DNA from: Haemaphysalis longicornis
Lineage: Eukaryota > Arthropoda > Arachnida > Ixodida > Ixodidae
Reading direction: 5' to 3'
DNA length: 64,000 nt
Assembly: GCA_013339765.2 (NCBI GenBank)
Contig: CM023454.1
Location: 63,927,878 to 63,991,877, forward strand
Below the pieces are notes generated by a model. That model made no database searches and was not told the origin of the DNA. It saw only the letters and a list, made by a program, of their open reading frames with translations. The position numbers were made by a program, and so were the translations under genes. The first letter of the stretch is position 1; each line of letters begins with the position of its first letter. Positions 21,880 through 32,479 of the stretch are shown piece after piece.

Positions 21880-22975
21880 GACGACAAGAAGTGTATCGCT
21901 TAAATCGATGATTTGCCTTCAAATAGTCGCCCCATGACATGTACCTAATGCAAACTCTCCTATCATAGTGAGCAGGACTTTTGAGGCATTGCAGCCAACA
22001 TTTTCACAACTATGGGTCAGACAAAGCGCGCTAACTGGGTCTGTAAAGCATGCCGTTCGACAAAGCATAGAGACGGCTCCGGTGGGCAAAGAACATGTCC
22101 TTCAACCGATAGTAATAATTCTGTTGGGGTTGATGGAAGAATTGAAGGACCTTCACAGTAAGCTGGTTCCAGTTTTTTGCTGAAGACAAGTACTTAATTT
22201 GGCCATAACGGTTCCTGACATAGAGGCGCCTTTGTCTTTCGAGTGAAAAAGCCGTGAAAGTGTGATAAATGCACTGAAGTCAGCTCAAGAAAAAATGGCC
22301 ACACAGAAACTTGTATGAAAGTCTCTGAAGGAAATGTTGCAGACCAAATCGCAATCGCTGGAACAACTTTAGCGGGAACATCACGACAGGGGCAACTACA
22401 GAAGGAGGGCCAATATGAAAAAAAATGGTGTCAAACTGACTCTAAACTGACTCTAAACTAAGCCCCCCCTTATGTAATGCCTTCGGGCCTTTAAGGAGCA
22501 AATAAATGAAATGAAATGAAAACTTGTCTGAATGGATCGATAAACTTGGGGAGACCCTTGAGGTATCGAACTTTTAACCTGCGGACACAGTTGCAATCCA
22601 CCGGATTGTGGGAAAGCAGGGTGCGATTCTCGATGTTCTCGTACAATTACATTTGTAGCAATCAAGAAAACGTTCCTCGGTGTTCGCGGAAATCTTCCCG
22701 AGAGTCACGACTCCTACATCATTTCAAAGCTTTTCTTCAATGAAAACAGGACGCGAGCCAAGTCAATGCTGATTTGGCTTCAAAGTGTCGCTGCAAAGAC
22801 TAATAGTTACAAGTTCGCTCTTTTAAGGCAGAAAAAGTTTGCTTATGAAGTTCGAAGAAGACGTACAGCTTCTCCGCGTGAACAGCAAGGCACACATAAC
22901 AGAAGTATTTCGGAGTGGAAAACCTTCTCGTCCCTCAGAGTTCACCGAAGGTCATTCTGCAACCTATAAATTTGG
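21880..22975 (+). pseudogene. LINE ORF1 remnant with PHD-like zinc finger
   Basis: Frames stitched by eye. Around 21935-22070 a Cys pattern MTCT.CKLSYH...WVCKAC appears, the spacing of a PHD-type finger; one expected Cys is a stop in this copy. This is followed by an acidic/basic helical region (about 22100-22430), then at about 22515-22640 a segment NLSEWIDKLGETLEVSNF...AIHRI, which resembles the RRM-like middle of LINE ORF1 proteins. Near 22800-22900 there is a YKFALLRQKK-type strand. Such ORF1 proteins bind LINE RNA. Several stops and frame changes. Recognition of the finger and the RRM-like part is by motif only. Confidence 0.5.
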
Positions 22976-22984
22976 AAGTTTAAC

Positions 22985-24880
22985 TTTCGGGAAGCAACGG
23001 AAACATTTTACTTTGGTAAACCTTAACATTTAAATCCTCCGTAAATATTCGGTTTTATTTAAATTAGTAGCAGAATCGGCAAATCATTTTTTTAAGCATT
23101 TATTTTAACAGGTAGAAATGTTCCTGAGCCTTGGTCATCTTCAGCTTCTCTACAAGGTAATGCCTGCTTCTCGATAACGCGGCCTAGATGGACTGAAGGC
23201 GGCTTCGCTCTTTTTTTGATTGATGGGTATGAAGGTACGCGTTTGGAAAGCAGTGTTACGCACGCAGAGTGTTGATCCTTAAAATTAGGTTACGTGCATA
23301 GCTGCTTACTCTGCTGGTCATTTATGGCCCCTGGTGCAACAGTAAAAGCCGTTTCGCGGTTCAATTGCAACATACGGTATGGCGACACAGCTAGGAAGAA
23401 AAATGTATTGTGGCAGGTATGTGAAACTTCGACACTTTATCGTCCACAAGCAAAAAAACGTCAGGCTACATATCTGTGCTTTGGTGTTATGGTCCGTATA
23501 GCGCCATAAACGCCCATAGGCGTGAAAGCTCACTAAATGGTAGGTTAGTAAACTCTAGCCGAGATCACATAAATTTTCGGGCTCCAAGAAACAAGATATA
23601 TTCTTACGTGAGTTCAGTACAGTTAACACATCATTTTCTCGGTGCCTGTCGAATATACTCATGCCTCGCTTGGCGCCATTCTAAAATTCTGTCTGGCACT
23701 TAACAAAGACCTTGTAGCTAAAGTACCCGTGAAGCAAAACTGGACAAGATGGTGAGAGATCATCATTGGTCACTGCTTATCTGCTCTAATCCGCAGCACG
23801 TATTTTGTAAGGATTTTATGTAACAATAGAAAACCCATCAAAAATATTCAGTGAGTTGCCCTCCGTAAACGGAGAAAAAAGCTTGAAAGTTAAACTGCTG
23901 AAGCTATGCAGGCGGTATCCTATAGAGACACGTTAGGAAATCATTACAACGCATAAAAAAGTCTGCAAGAAGTAGTGTACCTCGAGGTTACGTACTGGGT
24001 GCACTATTTGTTTCCACCTTTTATTCTATGTCTCAACAGTGGTAAAAAAAATTATAATTTCTTCTCTATGCTGATGATATCAAAGTATTTATGCTCATTA
24101 TTTGTGTTCGCGACTGCTCAGCATTGCAGAGAAATGTGTCGCAACCATCGGTCTAGTGCAGACACACTGTATGACTTTGAATCCCGCAACAACCAAGGTT
24201 ATCTCGTATTGCCGGAGAACCCATCGTCTACGGTTTTCCTATTGTATTAGAGGAGCTCCCTCGCAAAGGGTTAGGAAGATTAGGGACCTCGGGGTGCTTT
24301 TCGACAGTACCGCCTGTTTTTTCCTCTCATATTAGTCTCATCACCCGGCGAGAGCTCCGAAGTCTTGGAAATGTGTGTCGGTGTACAAAGGAATTCTCTT
24401 CTGCAGAGTCATGTTTATTGTTACGCAATATATTATGTATTCCTCAGTTAGAAAATGCTTCTGTTGCATGGTACAGCATCTCTATATCTAGTAGTAAAAT
24501 TTTAGTACGGGGCAGAAGACGTTTTTATCGTTATTTAGGCACCATAATCCCAATCATAGTCCTCGTCCTGAGTCTGAATTACCCATAGTCCCTACTATTC
24601 CTTCCTTAAACTGGAAACGAATGTGTTCAGATCTTACATTTCTTCACAAAATTGTTCATGGTGACCTATCTTTCACAGACGTGCTTAGCTGTTTAGAGTT
24701 TAGTGTTCCACAAAGGCGCACCAGGTTCGCATCGCCTGTTCTTGATGGCTGCACTGAACTCGAATCGTTCCCGTTTGCGGAGAATACAAAAACTTAAAAC
24801 CGTTTATTTGAACGCCTACAGATCTTTCAAAGTTCCTTTAAAATTTACCGTACTGCCCTGTTGAATAAAGTATGTGAAAC
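22985..24880 (+). pseudogene. LINE ORF2 remnant: RT palm and thumb
   Basis: The first codons (HFTLVNLNI, about 23008-23035) look like the start of a LINE endonuclease. Sequence to about 23950 is not interpretable apart from a LRKRRKKLES stretch near 23860. From 23985 the RT resumes with a RGYVLGALFV block (the usual GVPQGSVLGPLLF) and motif C YADDIKVF at about 24070-24095. It continues into the thumb with LGVLFDS-like (about 24290) and LENASVAWYS (about 24445-24475) segments, then decays. Catalytic YADD is present but the protein is broken many times. Confidence 0.6.
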
Positions 24881-25269
24881 ATCTATGCTGTCTCTGTGAT
24901 TCGTTTTTTCTCGATCGCTAGAATTTAGTTTCTCTGCGGTTCTGTTTTTAACCAAAAATCAGTTGCCGACTTTTTAAACTGTTTCCCGTCATTTGTTCGT
25001 CAACCATTTGTCTCTGTACTGTTGCCGGTGTTTTAAACTTTGTTGCTCTGCTGGTTCTAAGGTCTTTAGAACAAGCAGAGCCAAAAGGCCGTCTTTTTTG
25101 CGGGTACCAAGTTTTCATTCTACCTGTTGTGTATGTCATTTTCCCCACTTCAATATGTGTATCCGAGCTTGTTGGTTTCTTGCCATATGTTTCCTTTATT
25201 TTGTTTCTGCGTAAATATCTGTGTGCCACCACTCAGTCCTTTGGCTGTTAACGGGCACGTACATCAACA

Positions 25270-25318
25270 TGATTGATTGATTGATTGGATTCATTGATTG
25301 ATTGATTGATTGATTGAC
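25270..25318 (+). repeat. GATT/TTGA microsatellite, LINE 3' tail
   Basis: Tandem GATT units with one variant (TGGATTC), directly at the 3' end of the LINE remnant. Short-repeat tails are typical of CR1/Jockey/I group LINEs. Confidence 0.75.
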
Positions 25319-26700
25319 TAAGTATGTTGCCAAGGTGCTGCCTCTTCATGCCATTCCAAGGCAAGTGGCCACCTGGTATGATGCACAGTGTGAAATTACT
25401 GTCCATGACAAGAAGAAAACTCTCGACATTTACTATCAAACCACACGAAGTATACGTGCTAAGCCCTCCGAATGTCTTAGAAATATTGTGTGGTCCAAAT
25501 TTCCTGCTATTGTTACTACTGACACAGCTTTCCAATGATATTTCGTCGTCCGACTATTTCTTTCCAAGTTGTGATATCTTTAGAAGGGATTGAAATATGA
25601 CTGCTCGTATGCAAATGTATGGCGGTGTTTTTATTGCCATTGATCGCTCAGTGCAAGGCCTGCGGCCTCCTGACCTCGAGAGCCTACAGGAATCAGTCTG
25701 GTTTGAGGTTGGCCTCAGGATGCGCGAGAATCTGCTCATGGGTGAATCGTATGTATCACAGAATATTTTACCTCGTCAATATCTTAGAAAACTCGTATCT
25801 AACGAAAATGTTTCAAATGCACTCGCCAATCAAAAGGTAGCTGTACTTGGGAACTTCAACGCCGCAGGTATTTACTGCAATATTCTTTCTGTGAGCACAA
25901 AAACCATTAGGAATAGAGAAATGCACCATGGTTTTAGATTTTCAAGCGTTCCCCTGCCTGCAGTGGTTCTTCCTCATACAGAAGTTTTGTTGTAATGTGC
26001 TAGATGTGTGCTGCTTGAACTTTAATACCGTAGCCAGTGTGTGCCACGAAATATATTTTGTGCAGCCAAGAAGTTTAACCCCATCTTACTCTCTGTCTCT
26101 GTCACCACCCAACATCGCTATGACGGTGTGGACGATTGTTCACTCCAGCGGTATGATTTCAAGCATTGGGATTATGCTGGGCTGTATCACGCTTATTCAG
26201 CTGCTGACAGTTCAGGAGATTTTCATGTCAATGATGATGACGAACAGGTTCAACGTTTTAGCGAAATAGTCAGGGGTGGAACGGAAAAGTACATTCATCT
26301 TTTGAAGCCTATTCATTCCAAATTTCCTACTGGTTCTATAAAGAATTTCCACGTTTGCTTGAACTTAATGACAGGGCTCACAAAAAGACCAAGGGTCCTG
26401 GGCTTCATATGTGCAAAGCGCAGTTTAGTCGGTATGGTGAACTTTGTAATAGCCTCTACCAGCGTGACGACCATCTCTATTGGAGTCCTTAGAAGGTGCT
26501 CTGTCTTAGAAACCGGATGACTTCTGGAGGTTTGTACGCGACCGTTCTAAGGCGTTTAAAAAACACATTACCCCGTGTAATTCTGATGGTGAACAGGCTG
26601 AAGTTGTTGTCACCAGCTTTGTTCAGTTCTTTCATTCTGTCGTTCAACTACACATGCTAAACACGAATGCTTATTATTCAATGTTCACTTAAAAACTTTT
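25319..26700 (+). pseudogene. LINE ORF2 endonuclease domain remnant
   Basis: A second plus-strand LINE piece immediately after the GATT tail. Read across frames it gives an endonuclease with a TETWLS-like block altered to TQLSNDISSS (about 25525-25560), a MYGGVFIAIDRSV strand (25615-25650), WFEVGLRMRENLLMG, and VAVLGNFNAAG (about 25840-25870), where the usual GDFN reads GNFN. From 26060 to 26660 the linker to the RT (DDCSLQRYDFKHW, EQVQRFSEIV) is still readable. Nothing of the RT fingers is seen before 26760, where a gypsy-type fragment of opposite strand begins. RT motifs of compatible type resume at 29.1 kb, so this may be one LINE split by that insertion. Confidence 0.6.
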
Positions 26701-26979
26701 CAATGATAGCTTTCAACGGAAGAAACCATCACTTTACTGTGGTACAGATAGATTTCCAGCAGCCCTCATAATCCATACGGCCACTTTTTTGTGCCTGTTT
26801 TAACTTTGCGGAAGGGCGGGGGCTGTAAGCGGAGTGCTCCGCACCGTGAGTGTGCCGGTGTGACTGCATCAACTTCGAGCCACTGCAGTTGAGGTGGAAA
26901 AAATACAGTCGGGCGAAGCAGAGATACGCGTGTTCGACGTTTAACCGCGAGATCACGCCGATCGTGACTGTCGTTGTTG

Positions 26980-28750
26980 CGTGGTGCGGCAGTAAAAAGA
27001 AGGTTGTGGAGAGCCGGACAACAACGATGGATCCAGCGCACGCGCTGAGCAGAAGCAGGCAGTCGACGTGAAGTTCCTGCTGTGGTACCAGCACAGAAGA
27101 CCGCCTTCAGGGTGGGCGCTTGCGGTGTCGACGGTGATGTTTACTGGTGCTGGTTGAGGCTGCTTCACGACCGGAGAGGTTGCGTTTTTGTGAGATGGAC
27201 CTCGTGGCTGACCCTTTGGACGTGCCGGATTTGCGGCTTGCAAATTTAGAACATTGTGGGTGCTAGGCTGGACAAGGACGATGATTTACACACACACATA
27301 AAGCACGCTCTCGTGTGTAAATCATCGTTCATGTCCTGCTTTGCGCTAGCAATCTTATAGTAAAAAACTAACTGACCCTGTTTCAAGCTCTCGTAAACTA
27401 AACGTCCTGTTAGCTCACTGGGCTTGTAACGCTGCACCTTGGATTCGTTTGGCTAGAGTTTGTTGTGTAAGCCAGAGGATTATCTGTGACACCGTCATTA
27501 CCGCCGTTGTGCTCGTACTGGTAGGTAGAATGGGACGGTGGCTGCTCTTCGGAGGACAGGCTTCCATCATTATTGGGGATGAGTCACAAAGTGGCCATCT
27601 CGTGGATGTAAGGCGACTGCAGTGGTGCTTTATTGGCCAATCAGCCTTATCGGAAATGGTCGACATGTGTCGTGAAGGAGCATCTTGTACTAGTATCTCC
27701 TGTAGTGACGACGAACACGGCGTGTCGCGTGCATGAATTGCGCTTACGTCCACAGAAGACGCTTGTTTGAAGAGTGATAACCGTGGTGTGTTCAGGCGCC
27801 AGCCCGGTGCTTGCGTAAAGCAGGCAGGCAGCGTAGATACAGAGGGCAACCGACTCCTGCGGTGTGAGACGAAGTCGTTCGTGCATGCCACTGAGCTTCC
27901 GTCCGCTGGGCATAGCGTAGTCGTAGTCGTAGTGTCGTCATGGGCGGTTCTGCCTACGGCAGCATGCGGGTTCTAGTAACAGGGTTTCAGACAGGGGTGA
28001 CGCAAGGCCCGGCGGCTGGCATAGGTGGTTTGATGTATCGATTATAGCATGGCAGGAGAACGGCCCTGAGCTCGTTGTAGGGTTGGGCTCCAGGGTCTCG
28101 TGGTTGGAGGGTAAGCTTGATGTCACGAACTCGTGCATCAGTGAATAACGGTCCTCCTGGGCTGTGATGCTCTACAGGGCGATAAAGCATTCTCTCTGCT
28201 TAAGCCACACCTCGGGGTCCTCAATGTATAAGGGTTGGTGACGTGGCAAGAATGTTGTATCTAGTACCGTAGTGGAAGCACTTTGAATTGAGTGCCTGGG
28301 CGGAGCAAGCTTGGAGCTGCGGAAAGTGAATTGACATGACGCGAAGCCATCTGGTGGTAGAACGTCTCTTCGTTTTTGGGTGGAAGAGTCGTCTTCAGTG
28401 CAAGAGAGAGGCTGCAAGCAGGTGTTGAACGGTTCCAATTGCATCACGTGGTATGACGTGCGAGGTAATCGTGGAAAGGCGCAATACACTGTCAGTGTGG
28501 TGGTGAGGACTCGTGCCGAGGCGCGCCATAACGTAGGCCTGCAGGGTGTCGTAGGACCACCCATCGTATTTTAGGAGCTCACAGCGTAGGTCAGGCGGAC
28601 GTAGGGTGGTGGTGATGCGGTGGTGATCTCTGAGTCGATATGGCGTATGAGGAAGGCCGCTTTCATAATGAGTAACCAGGCTTGTGGGTAGCGTCACTGG
28701 AAGGCCTGGTAGGGAGGCAGAGGGCAAGTGAAGCGGGGTCTATACTGTAG
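26980..28750 (-). pseudogene. CsRn1-like gypsy gag remnant
   Basis: Frames must be changed several times. Near 28560-28620 there is a KYDGWSYDTLQ segment. At about 28190-28260 the minus strand reads LPRHQPLYIEDPEVWLKQ then a residue string ending in CFIAL, matching the LP.F...DP..WF.Q.E..F block of gypsy and Pao gag. PGAQPYNELRAVLL follows at about 28060-28090, matching the PYD.LK..L block. At about 27055-27100 LCWYHSRNFTS...CFC matches the distinct C-terminal LCYYH..FG..A..C motif of CsRn1-type gag. Gag would form the particle that packages element RNA. A hairpin (27270-27336) interrupts the C-terminal third. Inactive. Confidence 0.5.
27270..27336. repeat. Imperfect 24-bp inverted repeat (hairpin)
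   Basis: Left arm 27270-27293 and right arm 27313-27336 are reverse complements with two or three mismatches, with a 19-base loop. The inner 16 bases (GATGATTTACACAC core) pair perfectly. It lies inside the gag remnant but does not continue its reading frame. Confidence 0.7.
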
Positions 28751-28752
28751 CC

Positions 28753-28769
28753 TACGTCCGGTTCACCAA
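28753..28769 (-). promoter_or_regulatory. Primer-binding site, tRNA-Trp type
   Basis: Minus strand TTGGTGAACCGGACGTA, differing at about three positions from the TGGTGACCCCGACGTG type complementary to the tRNA-Trp 3' end that CsRn1-like gypsy elements use. Directly inside the LTR. Confidence 0.55.
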
Positions 28770-28773
28770 TAAC

Positions 28774-29014
28774 TGTAGGCGCTGATGTGGTCTTGCGGCT
28801 GACCGTACATTTATTAAAGGAGGGGATTCGGTGGCAGCAGGACTCCGCGGGTCGCGGAGCACTCGCACACAGCGCCCGTGCAGCGCCGAAGCGTTTGTGT
28901 TCTCTTCTGTCGCATGGCTCGTCCGGCGTGCCCAAGCCACGCACTGCTGACGATGGTACCGGCCCATGATGATGATGGTAGACGCTTGCTGCTGACGATG
29001 AAGTGGCCGCTACA
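28774..29014 (-). repeat. 5' LTR of CsRn1-like gypsy element
   Basis: Starts TGTAGCGGCC and ends CCTACA on the minus strand (TG...CA). It carries an AATAAA poly(A) signal about 45 bases before its end (about 28812-28817) and is followed by the primer-binding site. No second copy in the window. Confidence 0.55.
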
Positions 29015-29039
29015 CTGTGAACTATCCAACGATTTCTAT

Positions 29040-30150
29040 TATAAGTGTTGCTTCAAGCGGTTTTTTGTGCGTACTTCGTATAGTATTGACGTTCTCTGCA
29101 AACACAAAAATATTACGTTAACACCACGTTTTTCTGTTTTGGCAATACACACCTACCAATCTTGCCAACTGTATCCGCGCTCTTCTGACGCTGCGCAGAA
29201 GAGAGGCCCCCTCGATGGGATTTTATTTCATTTTAGCAAGGCTTTCGAGGTCGTCTTCCACAGATCTAACTGAAAACTGCATGTCAACAAGATGTACACC
29301 CATTCCTCATATCTCTTATAGGCAATGTATTGTCTGATTGGTCCAGCTTCGTGCGTGCAAATGGTCCATCTTCCGGCGGACCGCTGGTGCTGTGAGCTAC
29401 GCCACCCGTTTTCCTCGGGGATGAGTTCTTTTTTCCTGCTCTTTTCGGTCTTTGAAAATATATTTTAAAGTAATAAATGATTTTTACTTCTTTTTATATG
29501 CTGATGATGTCAAAATATTTAAATCTGTTTCGAATACTACCAGCTGTTCTATGCTCCAAGTGGCGATCTCGTCCTTTTCTCGCCATGAACACCTCTAAAA
29601 ATAAGGTAATATTATACTTAAAAAAACTGACATCTTCTTCCAACATTAAATTAAGGGAGAATTGCTACCTCGTGTGGAGAGAAGAGGGTAAAGATCTCTG
29701 TGTCAATTGTTGACAGCAAGCTGAGCTTCACCTCGCATATGCGGTTTATCACTGTTCTCAAGCTTTCTTCTCTTCTCAAACTGTACACTAATACATGTCT
29801 TTCGCAGCTTATGTATAATTGTGTTGTTTGGAATAGCACGTCCTAAACAAACTGCATATTTATTCACAGGTTGCAAAATACATTTATGTGTAATTTCAAC
29901 CACCTATTTTCTGGTAATAATAACTCCGGATCATATTCTGCGTTGACGCTTCCACGAGTTATGCCCAGGCTGAATAAGGCCGATCTCCTCCACCCATTAA
30001 AAATTGTTCACGGTTCAGTGTCTTGTGCGGTGATGCTACAGCATGTTACACTCCATGCGGCGCACGAAGTTCACTGAAAACATGTTCCGATTTGTAATCC
30101 AAATTTCCTGCGTGGGCTGTGCACTATTTTATGATTACAATGTTTGTACA
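29040..30150 (+). pseudogene. Jockey/CR1-like LINE reverse-transcriptase remnant
   Basis: RT motif A reads FHFSKAFEVV at about 29225-29260 (usual FDFSKAFD.V), preceded in another frame by NLANCIRALLTLRRE (about 29157-29205). Motif C reads YADDVKIF at about 29497-29525, and the thumb gives SKLSF-type, LLKLYTNTCLSQLMYN and VVWN segments (about 29705-29840), then LPRVMPRLNKADLLH...VHGS (about 29950-30020). There is a gap between motif A and motif C where the QG-LGP block should be (29280-29470), so an internal stretch is lost or replaced. It may be the 3' half of the LINE whose endonuclease lies at 25319-26700. Confidence 0.6.
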
Positions 30151-30159
30151 CCTTGGTCT

Positions 30160-30395
30160 ATTCTACCGCCACTTCATCTGCTTGAAGAGGGCTGTGATTT
30201 GAAATTAAAATGCTGCTCCTGTGCTCCCCATGTAAAATGACGGTGGCTGTCATGGCTACTCTACTGGAACAACAAGCTCCTTCTGTGTATTGTCCGGGCT
30301 CCCGGGTTTCTGCGATCTTCATGTTGCACAGGGTGCATATTTCGTGGTAAGATGGGAGAGTTAAGTACATTCCCGAGGATGGTAAATTTTCCGTG
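30160..30395. other. Spacer with one short minus-strand ORF
   Basis: An 86-codon minus-strand ORF (30158-30418) contains a CTLCNM...CCSS Cys pattern but no recognised family. Otherwise nothing. Confidence 0.25.
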
Positions 30396-30397
30396 AG

Positions 30398-31560
30398 AAG
30401 AGATATAGAGAGAAACACTTTATTGAGTTCTGTAGTTTAACGATGCGTGGTGGCCGCCGGTTGAAGTCTGCCGGCGACCATGGCGGCTCTTTTGACTAGA
30501 AGTGTTTGCACGTCCAGGTCCGAGCTGCCCAGTGCAAGCTCCCACTTCGCATCACTATCTACATAGGGGAAGTGATCTGGAGGTATACCCACATAGAGTG
30601 GACAAGTGGGATGGGGTGCCACAGAGGAGCAATTCCATGAGGAATATTGAGCGAGGTAGATGCGATGGAGTACTGCCCCACAAGTGAGGGTATTAGTTTG
30701 CAAATATTGGCAGAGGCGTTCGTGATAGCTGGTGAGCCCTGGATGAGCGGGAGGTAAAGGCGGGGGCACAGGCGGCAATGCACGATGATATCATGATACA
30801 TGATTAGTCGGCCCCTCACAGATTGGCACAATGATAGATGGTGAGGATAGCCCCGGTACGGATCGTAAGCCCTCGTGCCACATTATGGGCTGCCTCGTTC
30901 CCCCCTCTCCCACCAAGACCCGTGTGCACCGTGGTGAAAATGAGCTCTACCGGAGAGGTTGATAAATTTTTGAAGAGTATTTTGGATGCCAGGAGGGAAA
31001 TTGACGCAGGGGCGAAACTGTCAATGGCCGTTTTTGAATCTGCCATTATAATGGTTTGGGTAGGCCGGGTGGTTAACGAAAGTGCTAATGCACCCCCCTC
31101 TTCTGCCGCTGGAGAGATGTACGCAAGGTGACAGAGGTAACGGAGCGGTTTTAGGCGTTATTTATGCTGTGAGGGAACAGCTGTCCTGTCGTAATGGAGG
31201 TATTCTGCCACCTCAGCATGCACGATGTCTGGAAGGATGGGAAATTTCTTCGCTAGTTCTGATGCTCGCTCCTCCCTGGGAGCCCTATGGCACTCAGGGT
31301 GCATGTTCCGTAGGAGGGCACGAACGCGGAGACAGGCATGGGTCCATTTTGTGAGGGCGGTCTTTGCGTCTCAGATCTTTGGTGCACGGATACCGAAAAC
31401 GTTTTGGAATGTGCTGACCAGTGGAGGTAGTGGAAATTCGGCGGAGTTTGTTGCTGTGATGGGCTTTAATGAGTCTCTAGGGCTGTATTGTGGATACCTA
31501 GGCGTTCAAGTGTGGCCGTGGGATCATTCTGGGGAATTCATAATGCTGCCGTATATGCCT
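30398..31560 (-). pseudogene. I-like LINE 3' end with RNase H remnant
   Basis: Minus strand from about 31560 the reading gives ATLERLGIHNTALE, then MHPE...REERA (about 31270-31310) and VHAEVAEYLHYDRT (about 31190-31230), which sits where the RNase H VYVDAA strand belongs. IMADSKTAIDSF (about 31010-31050) gives the catalytic Asp strand, and THT-type and GNEAAHNVARG (about 30870-30900) the final RNase H block. It continues in another frame through CPRLYLP and CGAVLHRIYL to WELALGSSDL...AAMVAGRL and a stop at 30437. A short 3' UTR has AATAAA (about 30417-30422). The copy is 5'-truncated at about 31560, a usual outcome of LINE insertion. RT is absent. Frameshifts make it dead. Confidence 0.65.
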
Positions 31561-31928
31561 TTTAGATGTGACGCTTAGAGGAGCATCTCTTGCCGGCGGC
31601 CCTCTCGGGCATGCATCGTCGTCCGCTCAGCACTCTCCTCCGTTCACCCCTCTCCTCTCTCCGATAGTGCAAACTCTCACCCAAACATCTGTAGCGCGCG
31701 GCGCTCACTCTGAGGGTTGGCGGCGCTGCACTCGGCGCCGCGCGTGCTGTGCGCATGTGCAGCGCCCTCTCTCTCCGCGGTCTCGCCTCCTTCGGGTGCT
31801 GCGCGTATTACCGGTGTGCCGCTCTCCTGTGGCCTTTCGGTCGACGGTTGCTCTCCGCTTGCGCATGAACCCCCTCAGCGTAGCATCACACCAGGGTTCC
31901 CGCGAAGGGAGGTGGGAGTAATTTTTTT
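31561..31928 (+). repeat. GC-rich interspersed repeat, foldback-family copy 1
   Basis: Starts TTTAGATGTGACGC...GAGCATCTC and ends GGTTCCCGCGAAGGGAGGTGGGAGTAATTTT. The same kinds of ends occur at 44098-44556 (plus) and 56867-57592 (minus). The interior (31600-31870) is very GC-rich and pyrimidine-rich with CTCTCC runs and overlapping ORFs on both strands that I take as shadows. No transposase. Likely a non-autonomous element. Confidence 0.45.
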
Positions 31929-32110
31929 AATTATAACGTTGGCCAGATGCGCATTGGTGACTCGAAGGTAGGCGAGTGAATATGCATTCTGGCTGATGAC
32001 AAATGTCTGTACGAGTCGTAGCCTGGCCTCTCCTTTAGGTACATGATTTTGGACCCGGAATTTGTTCAAAGAGTCTAATTATTAGATTTACAGCTCCTGC
32101 TATTTAGTAT
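31929..32110. other. Short spacer
   Basis: Nothing recognised. Confidence 0.3.
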
Positions 32111-32440
32111 TTGTATGGCGGGACTCCCACCACTCCTCTCAAACATCCAAAATATCTCCCACGCACTCTATGCGGACGATATTACAATTTCGGTCATCAA
32201 AGCCTCCCAAGGCCTCCAACAAGACAATCTGCAGCAAGCTACCGACGTCGTCACTTCATATCTCCGCACAAGTGGAATTCAATGCCCACTAGCAGAGTCG
32301 GCCCTACTAATACTCCAAAGTGGAATGCAAGGCCCCCTCCTACAACCACCAACAAACCCTGAAATATCACTCGATGGCCAACCAGTCCCTAAAGTACCCA
32401 CACTAAGCATCTTCGAGTGCAATATCACCACGATTGTTCG
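32111..32440 (+). pseudogene. I-like LINE reverse-transcriptase fragment with YADD
   Basis: Open plus-strand frame of about 110 codons. NIQNISHALYADDITIS contains RT motif C (YADD about 32166-32177), followed by QATDVVTSYLR, IQCPLAESALLIL, and the thumb block ISLDGQPVPKVPTL. These are the usual segments of tick I-like LINEs with RNase H. The segment is truncated on both sides: upstream by the spacer, downstream where it runs into the Penelope-like element at about 32440. Catalytic Asp pair intact but the protein is a fragment. Confidence 0.65.
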
Positions 32441-32443
32441 GAG

Positions 32444-32479
32444 GCAGCATTCCTCCCACGCCTGCAGCATTCCTCCCAC
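32444..32479. repeat. 16-bp direct repeat at LINE/Penelope junction
   Basis: GCAGCATTCCTCCCAC at 32444-32459 and again at 32464-32479, four bases apart, exactly between the I-like LINE fragment and the GIY-YIG remnant of the Penelope-like element. Confidence 0.7.

Larger units (their letters stand above)
21880..25318 (+). mobile_element. Decayed Jockey/CR1-like LINE with GATT tail
   Basis: A plus-strand LINE copy with a PHD-finger-like ORF1 (about 21880-22930), the start of ORF2 (about 22990-23080), a reverse-transcriptase palm and thumb (about 23960-24900) and a 3' tail made of GATT repeats (about 25270-25318). The endonuclease and RT fingers are largely unreadable, so there are internal deletions or replacement by unrelated sequence between about 23090 and 23950. 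No target-site duplication was found. Confidence 0.65.
26760..29014 (-). mobile_element. CsRn1-like gypsy element, 5' LTR and gag only
   Basis: On the minus strand: a 241-bp LTR (29014-28774), a tRNA-Trp-type primer-binding site (28769-28753) and a decayed gag to about 26980. No protease, reverse transcriptase or integrase and no second LTR were found, so the element is truncated at its 3' side. It sits between two LINE pieces of opposite orientation. Confidence 0.6.

Noticed and set aside
25270..25318. CRISPR-like or telomeric repeat
   Set aside because: Simple 4-bp GATT units at a LINE 3' end; no spacers, not the arthropod TTAGG telomere repeat.
31568..31971. Overlapping GC-rich plus-strand ORFs of 84-117 codons
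   Set aside because: Compositional ORFs in a GC-rich repeat; no motif and several frames open at once.
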